This document shows positions 28,249 through 39,172 of a DNA stretch of 64,000 bases, piece by piece. Position 1 is the first letter of the stretch; each line of letters begins with the position of its first letter. The notes below the pieces were generated by a model, which worked only from the letters and a program-made list of their open reading frames with translations, did no database searches and was not told the DNA's origin. The stretch is from Hyphomicrobium sp. (GTDB lineage: Bacteria; Pseudomonadota; Alphaproteobacteria; Rhizobiales; Hyphomicrobiaceae): the NCBI GenBank assembly GCA_019751875.1, contig JAIEMV010000001.1, positions 151,991 through 215,990 on the forward strand. Direction: 5' to 3'. The translations under genes and the position numbers were made by a program.

Positions 28249-28376
28249 GGATAGGCATAGTCGTAGTCGTTGCCTTCGGGGTCGGTCACATAGACCCGCC
28301 GCCTCAGCGCCCTAGCCCCCAGCTCGTGGGCGGAGGGGTGGCCGGTCCCACGGTAGCTCTCCCAAGTGTCCTATCC
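28249..28376. ncRNA. possible structured RNA (strand uncertain)
   Basis: GGATAGG (28249-28255) and CCTATCC (28370-28376) are perfectly complementary over 128 bases. Outer GCA/TGC pairs (28244-28246 with 28378-28380) extend the closing stem, and a CC-TTCG-GG tetraloop hairpin lies inside. The 420-base gap has no supported gene. An 11-bp GC hairpin follows directly on the plus strand. The shape, a closed rod with internal bubbles, resembles 6S-type RNAs, but I cannot match conserved 6S sequence, so this is only a candidate. Confidence 0.3.
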
Positions 28377-28381
28377 CTGCA

Positions 28382-28409
28382 GAGGGCCGGCTCCCCCCAG
28401 CCGGCCCTC
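28382..28409. terminator. strong GC hairpin before the M3 peptidase promoter region
   Basis: GAGGGCCGGCT (28382-28392) and AGCCGGCCCTC (28399-28409) are an 11-bp perfect stem with a six-C loop. No T-run follows on either strand. It could end the candidate RNA upstream or insulate the peptidase gene. Confidence 0.45.
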
Positions 28410-28469
28410 GACGCTTTCGGGCGCGCCTCTATATGGTAGGCGACGCCAACACCAGGACACCCCACCTCC

Positions 28470-30536
28470 ATGAGCAAGACCGCATCGAAGGCGAAGGCCG
28501 CCTCTAACAATCCGTTTCAGACAACGTGGCGGACGCCGCATGGGCTGCCGCCCTTCGCGAAGATATCCCCGGAGCATTATTGGCCCGCGTTCAAGCAGGC
28601 GCTGGCCGAGCATAAGGCTGAGATCGCCGCGATCGGGGCGAACGAGAAGACGCCGTCGTTCCAGAACACGATCGTGGCGCTGGAGAAGAGCGGGGACACG
28701 CTGAACAAGGTCGCGGACGTGTTTTTCAATCTGGCGAGTTCCGACACGAGCGCGGAGTTGCAGGAGATCGAGCGGAAGCTCGCGCCGGTGCTGGCGCAGC
28801 ACTGGAACGCGATCCAGCTCGACCAGAAGCTGTTTCGCCGGATCGAGGATCTCTACGAGCGGCGGGAGAAGCTGAAGCTCGACGACGAGCAGGCACGGTT
28901 GCTGGAGCGGACCACCACGACCTTCGTGCGAGCGGGCGCGCGATTGAGTGCGAAGGCACGCAAGCGGGTTGCGGAAATCAACACGCGACTTGCCGAACTC
29001 GTGACGCAGTTCGGCCAAAACGTGCTGGCGGACGAGCAGTCGTGGCGGCTGGCGCTGGATGACGAAGCCGATCTCGCGGGGCTGCCGCAGGGCGTGCGCG
29101 ATGCGGCGGCGCGGACGGCGGCGGATTTGAAATCGCCTGCGAAGTACGTGATCACCCTCGCGCGGTCGAGCATCGAGCCGTTCCTGCAATTCTCGGCGCG
29201 GCGGGATTTGCGCGAGGACGCATTCAAGGCGTGGATCAAGCGGGGCGAGAACGGCGGGAAGACGGACAACCGCAAGATCGTCGCCGAGATCGTGAAGCTG
29301 CGCGCGGAACTGGCGAAGCTGATGGGTTATCGCACGTTTGCCGAATACAGCCTCGACGACACCATGGCGAAAACGCCGGATGCGGTGCGCGGTCTGCTCA
29401 ATCAGGTGTGGTCGGCGGCGGTCAAGCGCGTCGGCGAGGAACGCGAGGCGCTGTGGGCGCTGGCGCGCAAGGAGGGCGGCAATTACGACCTCGAGGCGTG
29501 GGACTGGCGGTATCTGGCGGAGAAAGAGCGCAAGTCGCGCTACGATCTCGATGAGGGCGAGATCCGGCCGTATCTTCAACTGGAGAACATGATCGACGCG
29601 GCATTCGATACGGCATCGCGGCTGTTCGGGCTGAAGTTCAAGGAATTGGCCGACGCGCCGCGCTATCACCCGGACGTGCGCGTGTGGGAGGTGACGACGA
29701 AGGCGGGCGAGCCGGTCGGCGTGTTCCTCGGCGATTATTATGCGCGGCCGTCAAAGCGGTCGGGCGCGTGGATGTCGAGCTTCCGGGCGCAGCACAAGCT
29801 CGGCAAGGGTTCGAAGCCGGTGATCGTGAACGTGCTCAACTTCGCGCGCGGGGCGGAGGGTCAGCCGACGCTGTTGTCCATCGACGATGCGCGGACGCTG
29901 TTCCACGAGTTCGGGCACGGGCTGCACGGGCTGTTGTCGGACGTGACCTATCCGTCGCTGTCGGGCACGAACGTGTCGCGCGATTTCGTGGAACTGCCAT
30001 CACAGCTTTACGAGCATTGGCTGACGCGGCCGGAGGTGCTGAAGAAGTTTGCGACCCATTACAAGACCGGCAAGCCGATGCCGGACAACCTGATCAAGCG
30101 CATTCAGGCGTCGCGGACGTTCAACCAGGGGTTTGCGACGGCGGAGTATGTGGCGTCCGCGCTGGTGGACATGGACCTGCACGCGCTGGACGAAGCGGAG
30201 GGGCTCGACGTCGGCGAATTCGAGAAGACGACGCTGTCACGGTTGGGCATGCCGCGCGAGGTGGTGATGCGGCATCGCATTCCGCACTTCCAGCACATCA
30301 TGGGCGGGTACGCGGCGGGGTATTACAGCTACCTGTGGTCGGAGGTGATGGACGCGGATGCGTTCGCGGCCTTCGAGGAGGCGGGCGACATCTACGACCG
30401 CAAGACGGCGTCGAAGCTCAAGCAGCACGTCTATTCGGCCGGCAACCGGCGCGATCCGCTGGAGGCGTATGTCGCCTTCCGCGGCCGCCCGCCAAAGGTG
30501 GAGAGCTTGCTGCGGAAGCGAGGGTTTGGGGGGTGA
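28470..30536 (+). CDS. M3-family zinc metallopeptidase (peptidyl-dipeptidase Dcp / oligopeptidase A type)
   Basis: Thimet-type oligopeptidase that degrades short peptides. The 688-residue protein has the zinc motif HEFGH (about residues 480-484; third ligand Glu expected in the following helix, FVELPSQLYEHW) and the family's C-terminal FQHIMGGYAAGYYSYLWSEVMDADAF. No signal peptide, so cytosolic, as for Dcp. An upstream TATATGG (28430-28436) may be the -10 element. Length is normal for Dcp/OpdA. Confidence 0.9.
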   Translation: MSKTASKAKAASNNPFQTTWRTPHGLPPFAKISPEHYWPAFKQALAEHKAEIAAIGANEKTPSFQNTIVALEKSGDTLNKVADVFFNLASSDTSAELQEIERKLAPVLAQHWNAIQLDQKLFRRIEDLYERREKLKLDDEQARLLERTTTTFVRAGARLSAKARKRVAEINTRLAELVTQFGQNVLADEQSWRLALDDEADLAGLPQGVRDAAARTAADLKSPAKYVITLARSSIEPFLQFSARRDLREDAFKAWIKRGENGGKTDNRKIVAEIVKLRAELAKLMGYRTFAEYSLDDTMAKTPDAVRGLLNQVWSAAVKRVGEEREALWALARKEGGNYDLEAWDWRYLAEKERKSRYDLDEGEIRPYLQLENMIDAAFDTASRLFGLKFKELADAPRYHPDVRVWEVTTKAGEPVGVFLGDYYARPSKRSGAWMSSFRAQHKLGKGSKPVIVNVLNFARGAEGQPTLLSIDDARTLFHEFGHGLHGLLSDVTYPSLSGTNVSRDFVELPSQLYEHWLTRPEVLKKFATHYKTGKPMPDNLIKRIQASRTFNQGFATAEYVASALVDMDLHALDEAEGLDVGEFEKTTLSRLGMPREVVMRHRIPHFQHIMGGYAAGYYSYLWSEVMDADAFAAFEEAGDIYDRKTASKLKQHVYSAGNRRDPLEAYVAFRGRPPKVESLLRKRGFGG

Positions 30537-30584
30537 GGGCCGGCTACGGCGCCGCCTAGCCACATCTCGTGCGTCAAGTTTTTG

Positions 30585-30613
30585 TTGACAGGAACATACA
30601 AAGAACATAAGCA
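30585..30613 (+). promoter_or_regulatory. LexA-type promoter without an obvious target gene
   Basis: GAAC-N7-GAAC (30592-30606) is the reverse of GTTC-N7-GTTC, the alphaproteobacterial LexA box. It lies directly after a consensus -35 TTGACA (30585-30590), and the 17-base spacer ends at a moderate -10 (TAAGCA, 30608-30613). This is the typical layout of an SOS promoter facing right. No plus-strand gene follows: the next gene, DUF3800, is on the minus strand. Confidence 0.5.
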
Positions 30614-30669
30614 TGATTCGCCGGGAGTGCGTCCCTTTGCACGTTGGGGCTAAGGCCCCACCCGGCGTC

Positions 30670-31446
30670 TTATTTCCTCACTGGAACTGGCCCAGACCAC
30701 CCGGCTTTTGGAAATCTGGCCACCCCAAATCCGTCGATTTTTCCGGACTGATCGCTGCGGATTGAAGAGCTTATCTGGTCAAACCAGTATTCGTCGCCGG
30801 CCTCAAAGCGTCTCCAAATGGCTCCGGCCACCATATCCGCAAGTTGAACGCCAACGCTCATATGCGACGGTGCGAAAAACAATCCTTCAACTAAGTTGCC
30901 ATAGGTGGAGGTGTATTCGCGATCTTCCTCCACTAATCGCTGGTGTCGGACGCGCATACTGTCGTCATCGCCCTTACCGCGATGATCGGCGACGATTATG
31001 CCATTGGTTTTGGTGCCTGAAATTCGTGAAACGTCCTGAAGTTGATATTGGAACCGCTCAGTAACCACCTTGTAGGTTCCAAAATATATGTCGCTTTGGT
31101 CTTTCACGGTCGATATTTTGTAGGCCGCTGTGGCTTCACATACGCCAGCAATTATCTTGATTGATTTGTCACCCGTGACAATTTTGAAAGCAGCAGCTCT
31201 AAACTCGTTGCGCCGGTTCTGATCCCAACCCGCCATGGGGTTCGATTCGTCGTTATTGTCGGGCGCAAAAAAACGCCATTTCAACTCACCCTTGTACCGC
31301 ATCGCGGTTTTTAGGCCGTGCAGACGACGGAATGCCATGTGCCATCGATCTTCGGGAACAATAACTCCAGCAATCACAAAAAATCGCGGTTTATCCTTGC
31401 CTGGCTTGGCTGGTGTTCCGCTTTCGTCAACGAAGCACAAGTGCAT
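30670..31446 (-). CDS. DUF3800-domain protein
   Basis: Family of unknown function with an RNase H-like look: it begins LCFVDESGTP (Asp, Glu near residues 6-7) and has IIVADHRG (about 149-156) and the C-terminal VQLADMVAGAIWRRFE (about 201-216, Asp). These acidic residues match the spacing of a nuclease-type centre in the family; activity is inference. The 258-residue gene uses more AT-rich codons than its neighbours and stands alone between an SOS-type promoter and acnA. DUF3800 genes are often near mobile or defence loci, so recent gain is likely. Confidence 0.8.
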   Translation of the reverse strand: MHLCFVDESGTPAKPGKDKPRFFVIAGVIVPEDRWHMAFRRLHGLKTAMRYKGELKWRFFAPDNNDESNPMAGWDQNRRNEFRAAAFKIVTGDKSIKIIAGVCEATAAYKISTVKDQSDIYFGTYKVVTERFQYQLQDVSRISGTKTNGIIVADHRGKGDDDSMRVRHQRLVEEDREYTSTYGNLVEGLFFAPSHMSVGVQLADMVAGAIWRRFEAGDEYWFDQISSSIRSDQSGKIDGFGVARFPKAGWSGPVPVRK

Positions 31447-31565
31447 TGCTTACCTTGCAGCGCCAAAACCCCAGCGCTTACCCGTGCGCCTGGCGGATGA
31501 TAATGTCTCCGACGATCTCACTCGAAAAAATTTGTGCATAAGATCGACGACCGCGCCGACCCACC

Positions 31566-34283
<2,718 letters not shown>

Positions 34284-34520
34284 TGTATGTCTCCTCGGAA
34301 GCTTTTGGTTTGGATCAGGCTGGATGCCCTCGCCCCGTTTGGCGCGGTGCCGAAGCGCCGGCCCGTGGCTGGCTCTTCTTTTTGCACTGGCGAAGACATG
34401 GGCAAGGCTTTTATATCGAGGCCTTACTGATAGAACCAGCCACTGCACGCGTTCGATTTTGCGGCAATACGCCCTTCTTTCGTGCAACGCGAAATGGGCT
34501 CTTAGACTAAGGTCTCCCCG

Positions 34521-35138
34521 GTGCGGCTGGCGGTTGAAAATCTGATCGTGGATCGTGGCGCGCGGCGCATCGTGGACGGTTTGTCGTTCACGGTGGAGGC
34601 GGGCGAGGCGCTGGTGCTGGTCGGGCCGAACGGTGCGGGCAAGACGACGGTGATCCGCACGGTCGCGGGGTTGATCGGAGCGGCCGGCGGGACGATTGCC
34701 CTCGAAGGCGGGGACGCGGAAAGGGAGCTTCCCGCGCAGGCGCACTACATCGGGCATCTCAATGCGCTCAAGCCGTCGCTGACGGTGGAAGAGAACCTGC
34801 GCTTCTGGGCGGAGTATCTGGGCGCGGGGACGCAGGCGTCGATCGATGAAGCGCTCTTGGCGTTCGATCTGGAGCCGCTGGCAATGATTCCTGCGGGATA
34901 TCTGTCGGCGGGGCAGAAGCGGCGGGCGTGTCTGGCGCGGTTGATCGCGACGCCGCGGCCGCTGTGGCTGCTCGATGAGCCGACGGTGTCGCTCGACGCG
35001 GCGTCGGTGAGGCTGCTGGCGAACTGTGTGGGGCAGCACCTTGAGGGCGGCGGGTTGGTGCTGGCGGCGACGCATATTCCGCTGGGGTTGGCGTCGGAAA
35101 GGCGCTTAGAGATCGGTGTGCGGAGTGCCGCCGCATGA
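34521..35138 (+). CDS. ccmA: cytochrome c maturation ABC ATPase CcmA
   Basis: ATPase of the CcmABCD complex that releases holo-CcmE during haem attachment to c-type cytochromes. The 205-residue protein starts at GTG 34521 and has Walker [10 protein letters not shown] (about residues 37-45), the signature [14 protein letters not shown] (about 128-141) and Walker [13 protein letters not shown]. It overlaps ccmB by four bases and leads the ccmABCDG operon, divergent from acnA. Confidence 0.95.
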   Translation: MRLAVENLIVDRGARRIVDGLSFTVEAGEALVLVGPNGAGKTTVIRTVAGLIGAAGGTIALEGGDAERELPAQAHYIGHLNALKPSLTVEENLRFWAEYLGAGTQASIDEALLAFDLEPLAMIPAGYLSAGQKRRACLARLIATPRPLWLLDEPTVSLDAASVRLLANCVGQHLEGGGLVLAATHIPLGLASERRLEIGVRSAAA

Positions 35139-35803
35139 GCGCGTTCTGGACGCTGTTGAAGCGGGATTTGCTGCTGCAGGTGCGCGAGGGTGGGGCCGTG
35201 GGGACCGCGCTCGGATTCTATCTCGTCGTCGTGACGATGATGCCACTGGGGCTCGGCCCGGATCTCAATCTGCTGTCGCGGATTGCGCCGGGGGTTCTGT
35301 GGATCGCGTTGTTGCTGTCGGCGCTGCTGTCGCTTCCGCGTATCTTCGAGGCGGACGACGAGGACGGCTCGCTGGAGGTGATCGCGACGGGGGATTTGCC
35401 GCTGGAGCTAGCCACCGCCGCCAAGGCGCTGGCGCATTGGATCTCGACTGGAATTCCACTGGCGTTGCTCGCGCCGGTTCTGGGTTTGCTGCTCAACCTT
35501 GAGCTCAGCGCTTATCCGGTGCTGGTGGCAACCATGTTCGCGGGGACGCCGGCGATCAGCTTTCTGGGCGCGGTGGGAGCAGCGCTGACGCTCAGGGTGC
35601 GGCGAGGTGGCCTGCTGCTCGCGTTGTTGGTTTTGCCGCTGTACATCCCGACCTTGATTTTTGGGATCGCGGCTATTTCGGCGGCGACGGGTGGTCCGTC
35701 CGGGGTTCAGGCGTCGTTTCTCATTCTGTCGGCGATTTCGCTGTTTTCCCTCGTTCTCGGGCCGGTGGCCGCGGCGGCGGCGATCCGCTTCCAGACACAA
35801 TGA
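35135..35803 (+). CDS. ccmB: haem exporter protein CcmB
   Basis: Membrane subunit of the CcmABCD complex. The 222-residue protein has six hydrophobic segments starting near residue 23, and the family segments FWTLLKRDLLLQVREGG (N-terminus) and LSLPRIFEADDEDGSLE (about residues 65-81). The ATG is coupled to the ccmA stop. Partners ccmC and ccmD follow. Confidence 0.95.
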   Translation: MSAFWTLLKRDLLLQVREGGAVGTALGFYLVVVTMMPLGLGPDLNLLSRIAPGVLWIALLLSALLSLPRIFEADDEDGSLEVIATGDLPLELATAAKALAHWISTGIPLALLAPVLGLLLNLELSAYPVLVATMFAGTPAISFLGAVGAALTLRVRRGGLLLALLVLPLYIPTLIFGIAAISAATGGPSGVQASFLILSAISLFSLVLGPVAAAAAIRFQTQ

Positions 35804-35880
35804 TCCTTTAGCCAGCCCATTAGCCATTTCGCCCGGTGCCGCCGTTGCGTACGGGGCTTGAAACCCTTAGATCAGCGCCA

Positions 35881-36669
35881 ATGACCCCAAGTGACGTGAC
35901 ATCGCAACAGTCCCTCACGCAGAGGCTCGCGAACCCGACGCGGTTCATGCAGCTGTCGGGCACACTCATGCCGTGGCTCGCCGGAGCGGCAGCGGCGCTG
36001 ATCCTTTATGCGCTCTACCTCGCGTTTTTCGTCGCGCCCGAAGATTATCAGCAGGGGCAAACGGTCAAGATCATGTTCATCCATGTGCCGGCTGCGTGGC
36101 TGGCCATGATGGGATATGCGCTGATTGCGATTTCGAGCTTCGGATACCTCGTGTTTCGGCATCCGCTGGCGGATGTCTCTGCCAAGGCTGCGGCGCCGAT
36201 CGGCGCGGCATTCACGTTTTTGGCACTAGCGACAGGTTCGCTCTGGGGCAAGCCGATGTGGGGCACCTACTGGGTGTGGGATGCGCGGCTGACGTCGATG
36301 CTAATCCTGCTGTTCCTCTACTTCGGACTGATCGCGCTGCGGTCGGCTGTCGAGGATGAGGCGCTGGCGGGTAAGCTCTGCGCGGTGCTGGGGCTCGTCG
36401 GCGTCACGATTCTGCCGATCATCAAGTTCTCGGTTGATTGGTGGAACACGCTGCATCAGCCGGCGAGCGTGATCCGCATGGACGGACCGACGATCCATCC
36501 GGATCTACTGTGGCCGCTGCTGGTGAGCGCGATCGGTTTTTCACTGCTGTTTTTTGCGCTGCACGCGAAGGGCATGCGAAACGAGATCCTTCGCCGGCGG
36601 CTGCGTTCGCTAACGATCGCCGAAGTGGACCGGGCGCGCGGTGCATCCGCTGCCGCGGCGGCAGGGTGA
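35881..36669 (+). CDS. ccmC: haem exporter protein CcmC
   Basis: Six-helix membrane protein that binds haem and passes it to CcmE. The 262-residue protein starts at ATG 35881. It has the tryptophan-rich WGTYWVWDARLTS segment (about residues 129-141), flanked by histidines in IMFIHVPAAW (about 67-76) and WWNTLHQPAS (about 188-197), the expected haem ligands. The ccmD start follows after four bases. Confidence 0.96.
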   Translation: MTPSDVTSQQSLTQRLANPTRFMQLSGTLMPWLAGAAAALILYALYLAFFVAPEDYQQGQTVKIMFIHVPAAWLAMMGYALIAISSFGYLVFRHPLADVSAKAAAPIGAAFTFLALATGSLWGKPMWGTYWVWDARLTSMLILLFLYFGLIALRSAVEDEALAGKLCAVLGLVGVTILPIIKFSVDWWNTLHQPASVIRMDGPTIHPDLLWPLLVSAIGFSLLFFALHAKGMRNEILRRRLRSLTIAEVDRARGASAAAAAG

Positions 36670-36673
36670 CGCG

Positions 36674-36862
36674 ATGATCGACTTGGGTCCGCATGCGGCA
36701 TTCATCTGGGCCGCTTACGCGATTTACGCCGTGGTGCTGGCGGGGTTGGTCGGTTGGCTCGTCTGGGACGGCGCTCGGATCAAAGCGCAGCTTGGGGAAC
36801 TGGAAGCGCGTGGTGTTTCGCGACGGTCGCGCGCAGCGTCCAAGGAGACCCCAAGTTCATGA
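36674..36862 (+). CDS. ccmD: haem exporter protein CcmD
   Basis: Small single-span membrane protein needed for release of haem-loaded CcmE. The 62-residue product has one hydrophobic helix (about residues 8-29, FIWAAYAIYAVVLAGLVGWLVW) followed by a charged tail, the CcmD layout. Lies between ccmC and ccmG and overlaps the latter by four bases. Confidence 0.9.
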   Translation: MIDLGPHAAFIWAAYAIYAVVLAGLVGWLVWDGARIKAQLGELEARGVSRRSRAASKETPSS

Positions 36863-37467
36863 CCGAGCAGATCGATGGTGTCGCAGAGGGCCGCAGCGGA
36901 CGGGCGTGGGTGTTCGTGCCGCTCGCAATATTTCTTGCGGTGGCGATTATGTTTCAGTTCGCGCTGAAGTCTGGCGATCCCTCGAAGCTGCCGTCGGCAC
37001 TGATTGGAAAGCCTGTTCCGGCGGTCGATTTTCCCGCACTTGAAGGACTGGCGGGTCCATCGGGTGCGGTGCCGGGGTTCACGTCGGCGGACCTCGGCAA
37101 AGGCGGCGTTACGGTCATCAATTTCTGGGCGTCGTGGTGCGCGCCGTGTGTGGAGGAGCACCCGCTGCTCGTCGAGTTGGCGAAGGAGCCGGGGCTGAAA
37201 CTCGTGGGCGTGAATTACAAGGACGAGGCGGAGAACGCGCGCCGTTTTCTCGGTCGCTACGGCAATCCATTCGCGGCGCTTGGTGTCGATCAGAAGGGCC
37301 GGGGTGCGATCGAGTGGGGCGTCTATGGGATGCCTGAGACGTTCGTTGTCGATGGCCAGGGGCGCATCGCCTACAAACACGTCGGACCGCTGACGCCACA
37401 GAGCATCGCCGAAAAGGTACTGCCTGCAGTGCGCGCCGCAGCCGGTGCAAACGCGTCCGCTGGCTAA
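36859..37467 (+). CDS. ccmG: thiol:disulphide interchange protein CcmG/DsbE
   Basis: Periplasmic, membrane-anchored thioredoxin-like protein that keeps apocytochrome c haem-binding cysteines reduced. The 202-residue protein has an N-terminal anchor (about residues 16-34), the redox motif WCAPC (about 93-97) in VINFWASWCAPCVEEHP, and the GVYGMPETFVVD segment with the cis-proline. Start overlaps the ccmD stop. ccmE, ccmF and ccmH are not in the window. Confidence 0.95.
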   Translation: MTEQIDGVAEGRSGRAWVFVPLAIFLAVAIMFQFALKSGDPSKLPSALIGKPVPAVDFPALEGLAGPSGAVPGFTSADLGKGGVTVINFWASWCAPCVEEHPLLVELAKEPGLKLVGVNYKDEAENARRFLGRYGNPFAALGVDQKGRGAIEWGVYGMPETFVVDGQGRIAYKHVGPLTPQSIAEKVLPAVRAAAGANASAG

Positions 37468-37469
37468 CG

Positions 37470-38108
37470 TTAAAGAGAGAAGAATTCGCCGCGGGAATGA
37501 TTCAAGACCGACAAGGTGCCGGTCTTGATGTCGAAATGCGCGCCGTGGAGACTAATCTTACCCTTGTTTTCGCGCTCGCAGACAATGGGGAACGTGCGCA
37601 AATTGTCTATCGAGGTTTTGATACCCTCTTTCTCAAGGGCCACCAGTTTCTCGCTGGCAGAGCTGTTCTGATTGGCTGCCATCACTCTCAAGCGCGCGTC
37701 GTCGAGCATCGACATCCATTTTGAGATGAACATGGCTTCCGTCTGAATTGCGGTGGACTGGTTGAGCGCGGCCTTGACGCCGCCACAGCCAGAATGCCCG
37801 AGGACGACGATGTGTTTGACCCTGAGGTTGAGAACGGCGAACTCGATCGCGGCGCTGACGCCGTGGAATTTGCCACCGGTCTCGTAAGGAGGAATAAGGT
37901 TTGCGACGTTGCGGATGACGAACAATTCGCCCGGCATGGCGTTGAAGATCGTCTCGGGATCGACGCGGCTGTCGCAGCAGGAGACGAGCATGATCTCAGG
38001 GTTCTGCCCGTAGGTCGCAAGTTCTTCGTATTGATCGGCATTGGGGAAATAAATGCGATGTTTGAAGCGCCGGTAGCGGTCCGTGAGCGTCTCGGGAAAT
38101 GAGGACAT
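37470..38108 (-). CDS. beta-class carbonic anhydrase
   Basis: Zinc enzyme interconverting CO2 and bicarbonate. The 212-residue protein has the ligand motif SCCDSRVDPE (about residues 43-52) and GHSGCGG (about 104-110), giving Cys, His, Cys ligands with Asp-Arg pair. ATG 38108 (MSSFPETL) fits homologues; a 15-residue upstream extension does not. Converges with ccmG after two bases. Bicarbonate supply would suit carboxylating pathways such as the ethylmalonyl-CoA route; that link is inference. Confidence 0.93.
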   Translation of the reverse strand: MSSFPETLTDRYRRFKHRIYFPNADQYEELATYGQNPEIMLVSCCDSRVDPETIFNAMPGELFVIRNVANLIPPYETGGKFHGVSAAIEFAVLNLRVKHIVVLGHSGCGGVKAALNQSTAIQTEAMFISKWMSMLDDARLRVMAANQNSSASEKLVALEKEGIKTSIDNLRTFPIVCERENKGKISLHGAHFDIKTGTLSVLNHSRGEFFSL

Positions 38109-38234
38109 TTGTGGGTTTCTCGTTGAATGGTAGACATTGTGACGATGGCGCAAGACCTGCGGCCGACAGGATCGCGTTTTCTATTGTGTCTGACAATTGT
38201 CAAGTATTGACGTTGTTGATTGCCGCGGGAAGCC

Positions 38235-39062
38235 TCATGTCGCCACTTCGACCGTCAGGTGGGTGAGTTCCGGCTCGGGTTCAAACAAGATTGCCAGGTT
38301 GAGGTCGTCCGCCAATCCGGTCCCTCCGAGGACTGCTTCCAATCGCGCGCCGGCGTAGGCAAGTGCCGGTCGCGCATCCCTCCCGCTGGCGAGTGCGCCG
38401 GTGAAAAGGCCGGCCAAGAGATCGCCCGTGCCGGAAGGAACCTTTGGCCGACGGGCGACAGATGTGAACACCGTTCCCGCCGCGTCGTGGAGCAGAGTCG
38501 CAAGCCTGTCCCCCACAGCGGGGACAGATGTTGCGAGGACCATTTTTGTCCCAAGACCCTGAACGGCAGTTTTTGCTTCGTGCAGGGCGGAAACAGGACG
38601 TTCGGTGAGCCACGAGAGTTCGAAGGCATTCGGCGTTGCCAGATCAGCGAGTGGTAACAGACGCTGCTTGATCTGGCGCGCTGTCTCATCCGGGATGTAA
38701 AGGCCTTTCGGCTCGTCACCCAGCACCGGGTCACAGACGTAGAGTGCGCCGGGGTTGGTGGCGCGGATTCGGCGGACGAGCGCCTCTGCGAAGGAGACAT
38801 GCGCGGCGGAGGGTAGGTATCCCGTGATGACGCCGTCGACCCCTCCGAGCCAGCCGTTGGCCTCGACGGCTAGGCTCATGGCGTCGAGCACATCCGGGGA
38901 GATTAATGTCCGCGCCACGTGCGGGTAAGCCGCATGGTTCGAAAGAACCACGGTCGGCAGAGCAATGACTTCGTGTCCAAACGCCTCCAGCGCGGGGGTC
39001 AACGCTCGCAGGCCAACGTGACCGCGCGCGACGAGCGACGATAGTGCGACTATTCGTGCCAC
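38235..39062 (-). CDS. pdxY: pyridoxal kinase family protein (PdxY-like)
   Basis: Ribokinase-fold vitamin B6 kinase. The 275-residue protein starts at GTG 39062 after GGAGG; the open frame further upstream is not supported. Family segments are ALSSLVARGHVGLRALTPALEAFGHEV (N-terminus, substrate side), YVCDPVLGDEPKGLYIP (about residues 109-125), TPNAFELSWLT and the ATP-side VPSGTGDLLAGLFTGAL (about 206-222) with the catalytic Asp in GTGD. Divergent from the CitE-like gene. Confidence 0.88.
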   Translation of the reverse strand: MARIVALSSLVARGHVGLRALTPALEAFGHEVIALPTVVLSNHAAYPHVARTLISPDVLDAMSLAVEANGWLGGVDGVITGYLPSAAHVSFAEALVRRIRATNPGALYVCDPVLGDEPKGLYIPDETARQIKQRLLPLADLATPNAFELSWLTERPVSALHEAKTAVQGLGTKMVLATSVPAVGDRLATLLHDAAGTVFTSVARRPKVPSGTGDLLAGLFTGALASGRDARPALAYAGARLEAVLGGTGLADDLNLAILFEPEPELTHLTVEVAT

Positions 39063-39172
39063 AAAGCCGGTCCTCCCCAAGGCGAGAACGGTATGCGCCG
39101 AATGGCGATTTGTGAACACGAACGTGTTGGCGTATTGTTGCGGTGCACAATCAACGCTCGGGCCGTGCTTAT

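Noticed and set aside
28150-28260. tmRNA or tRNA, suggested by GGGTTCGACTC on the minus strand
   Set aside because: The bases after the would-be T-loop do not pair with those before it, and no acceptor stem or CCA is present.
28104-28330. Minus-strand frame reading VYVTDPEGNDYDYAYP, which resembles the end of a glyoxalase/VOC domain
   Set aside because: The frame has no start with a ribosome-binding site, no other VOC segments and is stopped shortly upstream. The DPEGN match alone is too short to call a pseudogene.
28371-29669. Minus-strand frame of 432 residues opposite the M3 peptidase
   Set aside because: Shadow of a high-GC gene; the plus strand carries a complete zinc peptidase.
34284-35075. 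Upstream extension of aconitase to 1169 residues
   Set aside because: It is antisense to ccmA, Arg-rich in the way of shadow frames, and a TTG with AGGAG at 34283 gives the normal aconitase length.
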